DNA from: Spirochaetales bacterium
Lineage (GTDB): Bacteria; Spirochaetota; Spirochaetia; Sphaerochaetales; Sphaerochaetaceae
DNA: 11,102 nucleotides
NCBI GenBank assembly: GCA_017632495.1
Contig: JAGBRG010000258.1
Location: 1-11,102, forward strand
Direction: 5' to 3'
Positions 4,826 to 11,102 of this stretch are shown in pieces (the stretch's first letter is position 1; every line of letters starts with the position of its first letter). The position numbers and the translations under genes were made by a program. The notes below the pieces were generated by a model. It was not told the DNA's origin. It did no database searches and saw nothing but the letters and a program-made list of their open reading frames with translations.

Positions 4826-6709
4826 ATGAGGACCTATGGAAAAAAAGCAAATACTGCGATATCCACATTGATGGTGGCGTGGGTGCTTTTTCAGCTGTGG
4901 TTTTCCACTTTCGGCATTATTTCGGCAATAAGCCTCAGGGCCTTTCACTGTCTGTTTCTGCTTCTGTTTACGTTCCTGCTTTATCCGACTCGGAAGAAAC
5001 AAGGCATAGAGACGGACAGACCGTCGGTTGTTGATTATATTCTGATTGCTCTTTCGTTCGCCGCTTTCGGATATCTGATTGTAAAGTACACGCAGATTGC
5101 CCGTCTTGGAGGACGGATTGACAGCTTTCAGATGTGCATTGCACTTACAGGCATTCTGGTTGTGCTTGAGGCAGGACGAAGGATTTCCAAAAACCTTACG
5201 GTCCTTGCCGTCATTTTTCTTGCTTACAACTTCCTGGGAAAGTATTTTTCGGGTTATCTGGGACACAACGGGTTCACACTTAAGAGGATTCTCATCACCC
5301 AGTTCTGGGGGACACAGGGAATTCTCGGAACAGGTGCCGGAGCTTTTGCAAGCTACATCTTCCTGTTTGTTGTTTTCGGAGCATTTCTGAAGTACAGCGG
5401 GTTTTCGGATTTTATAAGTGACCTATCTCTTTCTCTGGTAGGAAGAACACCCGGAGGTCCTGCCAAAGTTGCAGTTGTGGCAAGTGCTCTTCTGGGAATG
5501 GTGAACGGGTCTGCTGTTGCCAATGTCGCAACAACAGGGACAATTACGATTCCGATGATGAAGAAGGCAGGCTATAAAAATGAGTTTGCAGCAGCCGTAG
5601 AGGCCACTTCATCTACAGGCGGACAGTTCTGCCCTCCTGTGATGGGTGCTGTAGGATTCATCATGGCGGAGTTTCTGGGCATAAGATACACAACGGTGAT
5701 TCTTGCTGCCATGGTCCCGGCTTTTCTGTATTATCTGGGACTTCTGATGTCCGTACACTTTGAGGCAAAAAGACTGGGCCTGTGCGGTGTTACTGAAGAG
5801 GAGATTCCAAGAACCCGAGATGTTCTGAAAAAAGGCTGGCATCTTATGATTCCGCTGGTGGTCCTGATTTCCGTCATGCTGATCGGAAGAAGCCCGCTCT
5901 TTGCGGCGGCTTTGGCAATACCTGTCACGGTAGCATCTTCATGGATTAAAAAAGACACCAGAATGACATGGGATAAGATTGTCGCATCTTGCACAGACGG
6001 AGCCAAAAGCGCCGTTTCAGTCGGAGTTCCGTGTCTGCTCATAGGAATAATCATCGCAACGGTGACTCTGACAAGTCTTGGTCTGAACATAGGTTATATG
6101 ATCACAAACGGCCTTACCTCCAAAAGCATTTTCCTTGTCGGGCTTCTTGTGATGATCATTTCTGTAGTTCTTGGAATGGGTGTTCCGGGTGTGGCAGCCT
6201 ATGTCATAGTTCAGGCCGTTGCAGTTCCCGTGCTTCTCAAGGTGGGTGTGATTCCGCTTGCGGCCCATATGTTCTGCCTGATCTATGCATGCCTTTCGAA
6301 CATCACACCCCCTGTGGCCATAAGCTGCTTTGTCGCCGCGGGAATCGCGGATGCGGATCAGACAAAGACAGGGCTTCTTTCTGTAAGGCTTGCGCTTATC
6401 GGCTTCATAATTCCGATGTTCTTTTTGTCAAATCCTGTTCTTCTTCCGCTTGCTCAGAGCACATCTGTCTACAGAACGCTTACGGCCACTGCAAGTGCGG
6501 CAATAGGAACTGTTCTTCTAAGCGGAGCCCTGGAAGGATACCTTTTGACAAAACAGAACTGGCTTGAAAGGCTTCTGTTTGCCACAGCTTCGCTTTTACT
6601 TCTCTATCCAGGTTCTGTGACGGACATCTGCGGTCTGGTTATGGCCTCGGTCCTCGTCGTCTTTCAGATTCAAACACGTAGAAATAAACAGAATAATAAT
6701 GTAATGTAA
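4826..6709 (+). CDS. TRAP transporter fused permease (DctQM, TAXI type)
   Basis: This 627-residue inner-membrane protein fuses the small DctQ subunit (about four helices, residues 10-150) to the large DctM subunit (about twelve helices, 155-625), as usual for TAXI-type TRAP systems. It would import a small organic acid or similar solute by sodium or proton symport, fed by the binding protein encoded next. Diagnostic stretches are GRTPGGPAKVAVVASALLG (206-224), MVNGSAVANVATTGTITIP (225-243) and the segment around 259-284 with STGGQFCPPVMGA and MAEFLG. Later NITPPVAISCFVAAGIA is the matching motif of the second half. The solute cannot be told from sequence. SD GGAG (4814-4817) is eight bases before ATG. 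The gene is complete and the binding-protein gene follows after seven bases. Confidence 0.93.
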   Translation: MRTYGKKANTAISTLMVAWVLFQLWFSTFGIISAISLRAFHCLFLLLFTFLLYPTRKKQGIETDRPSVVDYILIALSFAAFGYLIVKYTQIARLGGRIDSFQMCIALTGILVVLEAGRRISKNLTVLAVIFLAYNFLGKYFSGYLGHNGFTLKRILITQFWGTQGILGTGAGAFASYIFLFVVFGAFLKYSGFSDFISDLSLSLVGRTPGGPAKVAVVASALLGMVNGSAVANVATTGTITIPMMKKAGYKNEFAAAVEATSSTGGQFCPPVMGAVGFIMAEFLGIRYTTVILAAMVPAFLYYLGLLMSVHFEAKRLGLCGVTEEEIPRTRDVLKKGWHLMIPLVVLISVMLIGRSPLFAAALAIPVTVASSWIKKDTRMTWDKIVASCTDGAKSAVSVGVPCLLIGIIIATVTLTSLGLNIGYMITNGLTSKSIFLVGLLVMIISVVLGMGVPGVAAYVIVQAVAVPVLLKVGVIPLAAHMFCLIYACLSNITPPVAISCFVAAGIADADQTKTGLLSVRLALIGFIIPMFFLSNPVLLPLAQSTSVYRTLTATASAAIGTVLLSGALEGYLLTKQNWLERLLFATASLLLLYPGSVTDICGLVMASVLVVFQIQTRRNKQNNNVM

Positions 6710-6716
6710 GCTCAGC

Positions 6717-7697
6717 ATGAAAAAGATTCTGACCTTCTTTCTTATTCTCACATCAGTATTGTTCTGCATAACAGCCGGCGGAAAGGCGGAAATCCGCTCA
6801 TCCGAGGCTCATCCCACTGTGGTGCTCCGCTTTCCCACAGCCGGGGCTTCCGGTGCACTGTATTCCGTGGGCGCGGCAATTACAAACATGTGGAATAACC
6901 AGATTCCTTTCGTCAAAGCCTCAAGTCAGGCATCGAACGGAGGAATAGACAATCTGAATCAGATTGCAGACGGAGAAAGCCAGGTCTCCATAGCAATAAG
7001 CTCAAACTGCTGGCAGAGCTTCAACGGAACAGACAGCTTCGAAGGAAGGGCAAATCCGAAACTCAGAGTCATTGCAGGCCTTTATCTTAACCCCAACCAG
7101 GTTGTGGTCACCCAGAAAAGCGGAATCCGGACTCTTGAGGATGTCAAAGGAAAGCACTTTGCAGTGGCCGCACTTGGATCCAGCGTAGAAGGTGAATGCA
7201 GCAATCATTTCACCGCAGCAGGACTGAAGTATCCGGACGACATAAGAGCCGAATATATTTCCTTCTCCGATTCGGCCGAGCTTCTGGCAAACGGACAGCT
7301 TGACGGTTCATGGATCATGAGCGGAATCCCCGCCGCGGCAGTAAGCCAGGCCCTGTCCACAGGATGTCGGCTTCTTGAAATAGATGAGGCAACAATAGAG
7401 AAGCTCAAGGCAAAATACCCTTGGTACGTCAATTACACAATTCCTGCAGGATCTTATCCGAACCAGAACGAAGATGTCAGGACAACGGCAATCAAGATGG
7501 TGATGTTCTGCTCTTCAGATCTTGATGAAGAGACTGTATACATGCTCACAAAAACACTTTGGGAGAATATGGAAGCCTTGGGCGAGTCCCAAAGCAGCCT
7601 CAGAGGCCTGAGCGTTCAGGATGCAGCTTCTGACATCGCAGGCCTTCCTCTTCATGACGGAGCCAGGCGCTATTACGAAGAGATTCTAAACTTTTAA
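6717..7697 (+). CDS. TAXI family TRAP transporter solute-binding protein
   Basis: This 326-residue exported protein captures solute for the permease encoded just upstream. Residues 1-20 are a signal peptide; ITA-GGKAE is the likely cleavage area. A Cys at 17 lies in LFC, so lipoprotein processing is possible but the lipobox is poor. TAXI-family marks include FPTAGASGALYSVGAAI (39-55), ASNGGIDNLNQIADGESQVSI (72-92), the 118-133 strand VIAGLYLNPNQVVVTQ, DVKGKHFAVAALGSS (142-156) and the C-terminal PLHDGARRYYEE (311-322). The ligand is unknown; characterised TAXI proteins bind glutamate or other small carboxylates, which need not apply here. The gap to the permease is seven bases with little SD, so translation is probably coupled. 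Permease-first order is noted. Confidence 0.92.
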   Translation: MKKILTFFLILTSVLFCITAGGKAEIRSSEAHPTVVLRFPTAGASGALYSVGAAITNMWNNQIPFVKASSQASNGGIDNLNQIADGESQVSIAISSNCWQSFNGTDSFEGRANPKLRVIAGLYLNPNQVVVTQKSGIRTLEDVKGKHFAVAALGSSVEGECSNHFTAAGLKYPDDIRAEYISFSDSAELLANGQLDGSWIMSGIPAAAVSQALSTGCRLLEIDEATIEKLKAKYPWYVNYTIPAGSYPNQNEDVRTTAIKMVMFCSSDLDEETVYMLTKTLWENMEALGESQSSLRGLSVQDAASDIAGLPLHDGARRYYEEILNF

Positions 7698-7709
7698 TTG
7701 AAAAGTTGT

Positions 7710-7738
7710 TTATTAAACGAGTTCTCAGCCGTTATAAT
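7710..7738 (+). promoter_or_regulatory. Promoter of the phosphohexomutase gene
   Basis: A perfect TATAAT (7733-7738) lies 17 bases after a poor -35 (TTATTA, 7710-7715). Transcription would start at about 7745, giving a short leader. The weak -35 suggests help from an activator, or a different -35 spacing. Confidence 0.5.
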
Positions 7739-7745
7739 TATGCTA

Positions 7746-7759
7746 TCCGCGAATGCGGA
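7746..7759 (+). other. Hairpin at predicted mRNA 5' end, next to the SD
   Basis: TCCGC-GAAT-GCGGA is a 5-bp perfect stem with a four-base loop. It starts about where the transcript should start and ends where the SD AAAGGAG (7759-7765) begins. A 5'-terminal stem could protect the mRNA from decay or affect ribosome access; this is inference. Confidence 0.45.
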
Positions 7760-7773
7760 AAGGAGACCGAAGC

Positions 7774-9306
7774 ATGGACAATCTGAACCTTTCTATGTTC
7801 AAGCAGTACGACATAAGGACCAGGCACAATGCCATAAACGACCAGCAGAAGGAGAGGCTTTACAACGCAATTGCAGTCTATTACAGAGACTATGTGAAGG
7901 CCAAATCCATCGTAATCGGCCGTGACACGCGCCTTTATGTCCCTGAGCTTGCCGAGGGCCTGACAAGGCTTTTCAGAAAGGCCGGAATCAATGTTCTTCT
8001 CAACCCGCTTCCCATCTCCACCTGCCAGTTCTACTACACTTGCATGAAAGAGCGCCAGAGCGCAGGCATCATGGTCACCGCCTCACACAACCCCGCCGAG
8101 TACATCGGGCTTAAACTTCTTGCCCCCGAGGTCTCCCCCATCGCATTCGGATGCGGCCCCGCCGACGGAATCGCCAAGATCAAGGAGCTCTACATAGCCG
8201 ATACCAAGGTCGATGGCGACAAGCACGCAAAACTCACCATCATCAACTATCTTGAGGACTATATCAGCTACTGCATGAGGCTTTCCGGCGTCAAGGAAGG
8301 AAGCCTGAAGGGAACCAGGATTCTTCTTGAGTTCCTCAACGGATCTGCAGGAAGCGAGATTGCCCTTGCTTTCCAAAGAGCAGGTGCGGACCTTGAAATC
8401 AGAAACGTCGTTCCTGATGGATTCTTCAGACAGGGAGATCCGAACCCGATTATCGAGACTTCCATCGCACCTGCCAGAGTCGCGATGAAAGGAGGGTCTT
8501 TTAACTTCGGATTCTGCTTTGACGGAGACGGCGACAGAGTGGATTTAATGGCACCCAACGGCGACCAGATTGTCCCGGGACTCAACATGTCCATCATCGT
8601 CAAGAAGATGATCGGCATCTACGGAGGAAAGAAGATGGACGTCTATGCCGATGTGAAGGCAATTCCTCTTTCACTGTGCGAGATTGCCAAAAGCGGCGTG
8701 AAAGTCCACATTATCAGAAACGGACACTCGTTCATCAAAGAGAAGCTTCGCGAAAACTGTGAAAACGGATATTTTGCAGCAGAGGAAGAAAGTGCCCACT
8801 ACTACATGAACTACCCCTACGATCCGGATGACCTTTCCAAGGGTTTTGCCGCAATAGAGTCCACACTCTTCATCGCTCTTCTAAGCGCAAGATGCTACAA
8901 GGAAGACCCCGCTGCCTATGAACGGGCCTACAAACTTCAGACTTCACTTTTCAGGGAAAGGGAGTGGCCGCTTCACTGCGAGGCAGCACCTGAGAAGATG
9001 AGCCTTCTGATGGACGAGGTCGAAAAGAAGATGACTGACCTGGGAGCCACAATAATCAAGGATATGGACGACGGAAGCGATCTGGATGCGTGCCTTATGA
9101 GATTCAATCTGCCAAAGACATTCAGCGCGGACTTCTCTCTTGCGGGCACCAAATGGGTCCAGGTGGCACAGAGAATCTCCAGAAGCGAAGAAGCCATGTG
9201 CCGCTGGGAAGTTGTATCCAACGACCCCGAGGAGTGCGCCAGATACAACAACTACGTAAAAGAAATTACAGACAGGTACGTCAAAGCAGGCTATGCCCAC
9301 TATTGA
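7774..9306 (+). CDS. Phosphohexomutase (phosphomannomutase/phosphoglucomutase family)
   Basis: The 510-residue cytoplasmic enzyme belongs to the alpha-D-phosphohexomutase superfamily and should interconvert hexose 1- and 6-phosphates through a phosphoserine. In order: FKQYDIR (9-15) and IGRDTR (48-53); the active loop VTASHNP (101-107), with Ser104 as phosphoserine; the metal loop FDGDGDRVD (249-257); the sugar-specificity loop EEESAHYY (337-344), where relatives usually have GEMSAHxx; and the C-terminal phosphate-binding loop QRISRSEEAMCR (466-477), unlike the common RxSxTEP. Loop 3 favours mannose/glucose phosphates over glucosamine, weakly. I chose ATG 7774 because SD AAAGGAG lies eight bases upstream; an in-frame ATG at 7753 has none and precedes that SD. 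It may supply sugar 1-phosphate to nucleotidyltransferases such as the one at 642-1550, but the genes are not linked. It converges with the DUF308 gene, 12 bases apart. Confidence 0.9.
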   Translation: MDNLNLSMFKQYDIRTRHNAINDQQKERLYNAIAVYYRDYVKAKSIVIGRDTRLYVPELAEGLTRLFRKAGINVLLNPLPISTCQFYYTCMKERQSAGIMVTASHNPAEYIGLKLLAPEVSPIAFGCGPADGIAKIKELYIADTKVDGDKHAKLTIINYLEDYISYCMRLSGVKEGSLKGTRILLEFLNGSAGSEIALAFQRAGADLEIRNVVPDGFFRQGDPNPIIETSIAPARVAMKGGSFNFGFCFDGDGDRVDLMAPNGDQIVPGLNMSIIVKKMIGIYGGKKMDVYADVKAIPLSLCEIAKSGVKVHIIRNGHSFIKEKLRENCENGYFAAEEESAHYYMNYPYDPDDLSKGFAAIESTLFIALLSARCYKEDPAAYERAYKLQTSLFREREWPLHCEAAPEKMSLLMDEVEKKMTDLGATIIKDMDDGSDLDACLMRFNLPKTFSADFSLAGTKWVQVAQRISRSEEAMCRWEVVSNDPEECARYNNYVKEITDRYVKAGYAHY

Positions 9307-9318
9307 CGCCTGAAAGCC

Positions 9319-9918
9319 TTATTTATCTTTGTTGACAACCTCTGCTTCTACAACTATGGTATCTGCCTTAGGTTTCTTGAACATTGAAACAACTGCGACG
9401 ATGACCATGATGGCACCGATAACAATGAATCCTATTGAAAGAACCTGAATGACCTTCACAAGGGTATCGACCGGTTTGAAGAACAGAAGAATTGCAATCA
9501 GAAGAGAGATGACACCTTCAAGGATGAACTGGCTCTTCATATCTACGATGTCGAAGTTCTTGGCAACAGCGGCGTTCTCGAATGAGACACATGCAGAGAA
9601 AAGAAGTCCTATTGCAAAGATATAGACCATCACGGTGAGTGCTGCATCAGCTGCAAAGAGAGCGATGACCACAGCAGCGATACCTACTGCGAGGGATTCA
9701 AAACCCTTAATCAGGGCAAGGCGCTTGGTAAGGTCTGTGTACTTCCATTTGCTTACACCGATCAGTGTGTAGGAACCTGAGATTACAGCACCGATTCCAG
9801 CTGCGATCATGATGATCTTAAGAAATGAATCCGTGTGATTAACAATCAGGATTCCCGCTACTATTGCAATGACTCCGATAAGGAGCATTTTGATAAGTCC
9901 TTTGACTCTTGCTGTCAT
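9319..9918 (-). CDS. DUF308 / HdeD-like membrane protein
   Basis: The 199-residue protein has six predicted transmembrane helices, at about 7-26, 31-53, 72-90, 93-112, 132-148 and 152-178, arranged as repeated pairs, and a charged C-terminal tail (MFKKPKADTIVVEAEVVNKDK, from about 179). This is the layout of DUF308 proteins, whose E. coli member HdeD is linked to acid resistance; the biochemical activity is unknown. SD GGAGG (9925-9929) lies six bases before ATG. The gene begins 21 bases after the FKBP stop, so both are probably in one transcript. No terminator is seen after its stop, which faces the phosphohexomutase stop. Confidence 0.8.
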   Translation of the reverse strand: MTARVKGLIKMLLIGVIAIVAGILIVNHTDSFLKIIMIAAGIGAVISGSYTLIGVSKWKYTDLTKRLALIKGFESLAVGIAAVVIALFAADAALTVMVYIFAIGLLFSACVSFENAAVAKNFDIVDMKSQFILEGVISLLIAILLFFKPVDTLVKVIQVLSIGFIVIGAIMVIVAVVSMFKKPKADTIVVEAEVVNKDK

Positions 9919-9939
9919 TTGGTTCCTCCAAATAATTTC

Positions 9940-10647
9940 TCAATCAACTATAGAATAAGTCTCAATCTCAAAAATGAGAAGGGAATTGGGCTCGGTCTTA
10001 CCCGAACCTTTTTCCCCGTATCCAAGATTCGGATGGATGTAGAAGATGTAATGAGAACCCATCGGCATGAGCATGACACCCTCTCGGAAGCCTTCAATCA
10101 CCTTATTAAGCTGGAGTGTGGAAGGTTTTCCCCTCTTGTATGAGCTGTCAACGATAGTTCCGTCCAAAAGCTTAAGCTCATAGTCCATCTCGACTTTAGC
10201 ATTTATATCCGTGACCTTTTCTCCGTTTCCCTGCTTGATTATCTTGTACTGAAGCCCCGAAGCGGTCTTTTTGATTCCTTCCTTGGTTTCGTTCTCTTTG
10301 AGGAAGGTCTCGGCGGCCTCAAGATTCTCCTTGGCCTTGACGGCCATTCTGGCAGCATAGTCCTCTTTGTACTCGGCGATTATTCTGTTGAGTTCCTGTA
10401 CGGTATACAGGCTTCGGTCCTGAGCGAAATCCATCATTCCCATGTAGCCGAAGTTGATGTCCATTTCCGGATAGACGTTCTGCTGGTATACGGAAAAATA
10501 ATACAGGGCATTTTCACCTGTCTGCTGAAGCAGATAGATTCCGAACGCATAGCTGAATTTTTCGGCCAGTGTCTGCGGAGCTGCAGCAAAGACAAGGCCC
10601 ATTGCAATAACAATTATCAAAACCAGCGCGACTGTCTTTTTTGACAT
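9940..10647 (-). CDS. Exported FKBP-type peptidyl-prolyl cis-trans isomerase
   Basis: The 235-residue protein has a signal peptide or N-terminal anchor (MSKKTVALVLIIVIAMGLVFAAAP), a helical region (25-125) like the dimerisation part of FklB/Mip/FkpA proteins, then TASGLQYKIIKQGNG (128-142) and a C-terminal FKBP domain (about 150-233). It should speed folding of exported proteins in the periplasm or at the envelope. Domain marks are LLDGTIVDSSYKRGKP (160-175), VIEGFREGVMLMPMGSHY (183-200), PNLGYG (206-211) and LLIFEIE (223-229). Some binding-pocket positions differ: Val at the usual Phe-Asp site (V166-D167), Phe187 for Trp, and TEPN for IPPN. I chose ATG 10647 over the in-frame ATG 10659 because GGAG (10654-10657) fits the former with six-base spacing. 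A promoter is visible at 10668-10696. Confidence 0.88.
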   Translation of the reverse strand: MSKKTVALVLIIVIAMGLVFAAAPQTLAEKFSYAFGIYLLQQTGENALYYFSVYQQNVYPEMDINFGYMGMMDFAQDRSLYTVQELNRIIAEYKEDYAARMAVKAKENLEAAETFLKENETKEGIKKTASGLQYKIIKQGNGEKVTDINAKVEMDYELKLLDGTIVDSSYKRGKPSTLQLNKVIEGFREGVMLMPMGSHYIFYIHPNLGYGEKGSGKTEPNSLLIFEIETYSIVD

Positions 10648-10667
10648 GTGAATCTCCATGAATTGGT

Positions 10668-10696
10668 ATTCTATAACCTGAAGGCCCGGCTATCAA
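10668..10696 (-). promoter_or_regulatory. Promoter for FKBP-DUF308, overlapping the radical SAM stop codon
   Basis: On the minus strand TTGATA (10691-10696), 17-base spacer and TAGAAT (10668-10673) each match consensus at five of six positions. The -35 contains the TGA stop of the radical SAM gene. The predicted start is near 10661, with a leader of about 13 bases holding the SD. Confidence 0.6.
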
Positions 10697-11102
10697 GACC
10701 GCTGTTTTGCAAGATCGCCCTGCACCGCACCACGCTCTTTCATCTCTTTCTCAAGGGTTCTGAGAAAGCGGTTCTTATCTGCAAAAAGCCTGGGAGAAGC
10801 CAGCCTGTGAGATGGGGTCTCACACATCAGGCGTTCTATCACAATGTCCGCTGGAATCCTTCTTAGTATGTAGATTACATTCTCGATGTGGCGTGTCATG
10901 CACGGGGCTGTCACCTCTCCGTCAAGATAATCTTCATAAAGCTGTGTTCCCGAAACTATGTTCAGGTTATGGATCTTAAGCGAATCCGGGTGAACATCAT
11001 TTACCACACCGATGGTTTTATCCAGCTGCGCTTTCCCTTCCCCGGGATAGCCTGTGAGAATATGAAGGCAAAGATCTATACCTCTTTCTTTGACCTTTTT
11101 TG
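10693..11102 (-). CDS. Radical SAM protein, YhcC/TIGR01212 family, partial (C-terminal part)
   Basis: The frame enters from the right edge and ends at TGA 10695-10693, giving the last 135 residues; the N-terminal CxxxCxxC cluster site lies outside. The visible part fits the second half of the radical SAM barrel and the tail of the YhcC family: ERGIDLCLHILTGYPGE, VHPDSLKIHNLNIVSGTQLYEDY (in two parts), then RRIPADIVIERL and a tail ending KERGAVQGDLAKQRS. HILTGYPGE is the conserved SAM-contacting beta strand region with Gly-x-Pro-Gly-Glu. The biochemical role of the family is not known to me. A shorter GTG-initiated frame inside it is not a separate gene. The FKBP gene follows after 45 bases and has its own promoter. 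Confidence 0.85.
   Translation of the reverse strand, partial: KKVKERGIDLCLHILTGYPGEGKAQLDKTIGVVNDVHPDSLKIHNLNIVSGTQLYEDYLDGEVTAPCMTRHIENVIYILRRIPADIVIERLMCETPSHRLASPRLFADKNRFLRTLEKEMKERGAVQGDLAKQRS

Noticed and set aside
5989..6567. 192-residue frame within the permease gene
   Set aside because: It is a shifted frame over a clear membrane-protein gene, rich in Cys, Arg, His and Ser with no recognisable domain.
7689..7707. Hairpin AACTTTT/AAAAGTT as terminator of the TRAP operon
   Set aside because: The 7-bp stem is nearly all A-T, includes the stop codon and is not followed by a T-run, so it is too weak to call.
7753..7773. Upstream start for the phosphohexomutase
   Set aside because: The strong SD AAAGGAG lies inside this extension and is correctly placed for ATG 7774.

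Overview
The window looks like chromosomal DNA of a spirochaete, probably a host-associated Treponema/Sphaerochaeta-type member of the Spirochaetales. This rests on three things. The first gene encodes a secreted protein of a kind I associate with that group: a short Fn3-like domain (VTWTWYEND... YRYQLD), an acidic Glu/Pro linker, then barrel-like strands. The TAXI-TRAP binding protein has an AGGKAE-type signal-peptide end common in spirochaetes. The aminotransferase is closely related in pattern to Treponema cystalysin. The assignment is from recognition, not a database search. Most of the window is ordinary, densely packed genome with short gaps.

Layout, left to right. (1) 1-1550, minus strand: a sugar-phosphate nucleotidyltransferase overlaps by ATGA the start of a secreted, probably envelope protein that runs off the left edge. 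A good sigma-70-like promoter lies at 1581-1609. (2) 1629-2905, plus strand: a promoter, tRNA-Arg(CCG), and 13 bases later a MalY/PatB C-S lyase, apparently sharing the tRNA transcript. (3) 2909-4650, minus strand: radC, then a 200-base AT-rich intergenic array of eight alternating inverted copies of a TTTTGCTGTT motif, which includes the radC terminator, then a Lys-rich protein with a PD-(D/E)XK-like nuclease core. (4) 4742-7697, plus strand: a two-gene TAXI-type TRAP transporter operon (fused DctQM permease, then binding protein), preceded by three tandem 13-bp repeats. (5) 7710-9306, plus strand: a phosphohexomutase with its own promoter and a hairpin at the predicted mRNA 5' end. (6) 9319-11102, minus strand: the C-terminal part of a YhcC/TIGR01212 radical SAM protein, an exported FKBP-type prolyl isomerase and a DUF308 membrane protein, with a promoter for the last two overlapping the radical SAM stop codon.

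Together the genes suggest a fermentative, nutrient-scavenging bacterium. It takes up small organic acids by TRAP, degrades cysteine/cystathionine to H2S or homocysteine, and makes activated sugars (phosphohexomutase and nucleotidyltransferase, in separate units). The part least explained by known families is 2898-3957: the divergent nuclease-like gene, the alternating inverted-repeat array in front of it, and a small duplication at its other end. It reads like a small acquired module between patB and radC. I see no IS element, CRISPR array, phage gene cluster or recognisable defence operon.
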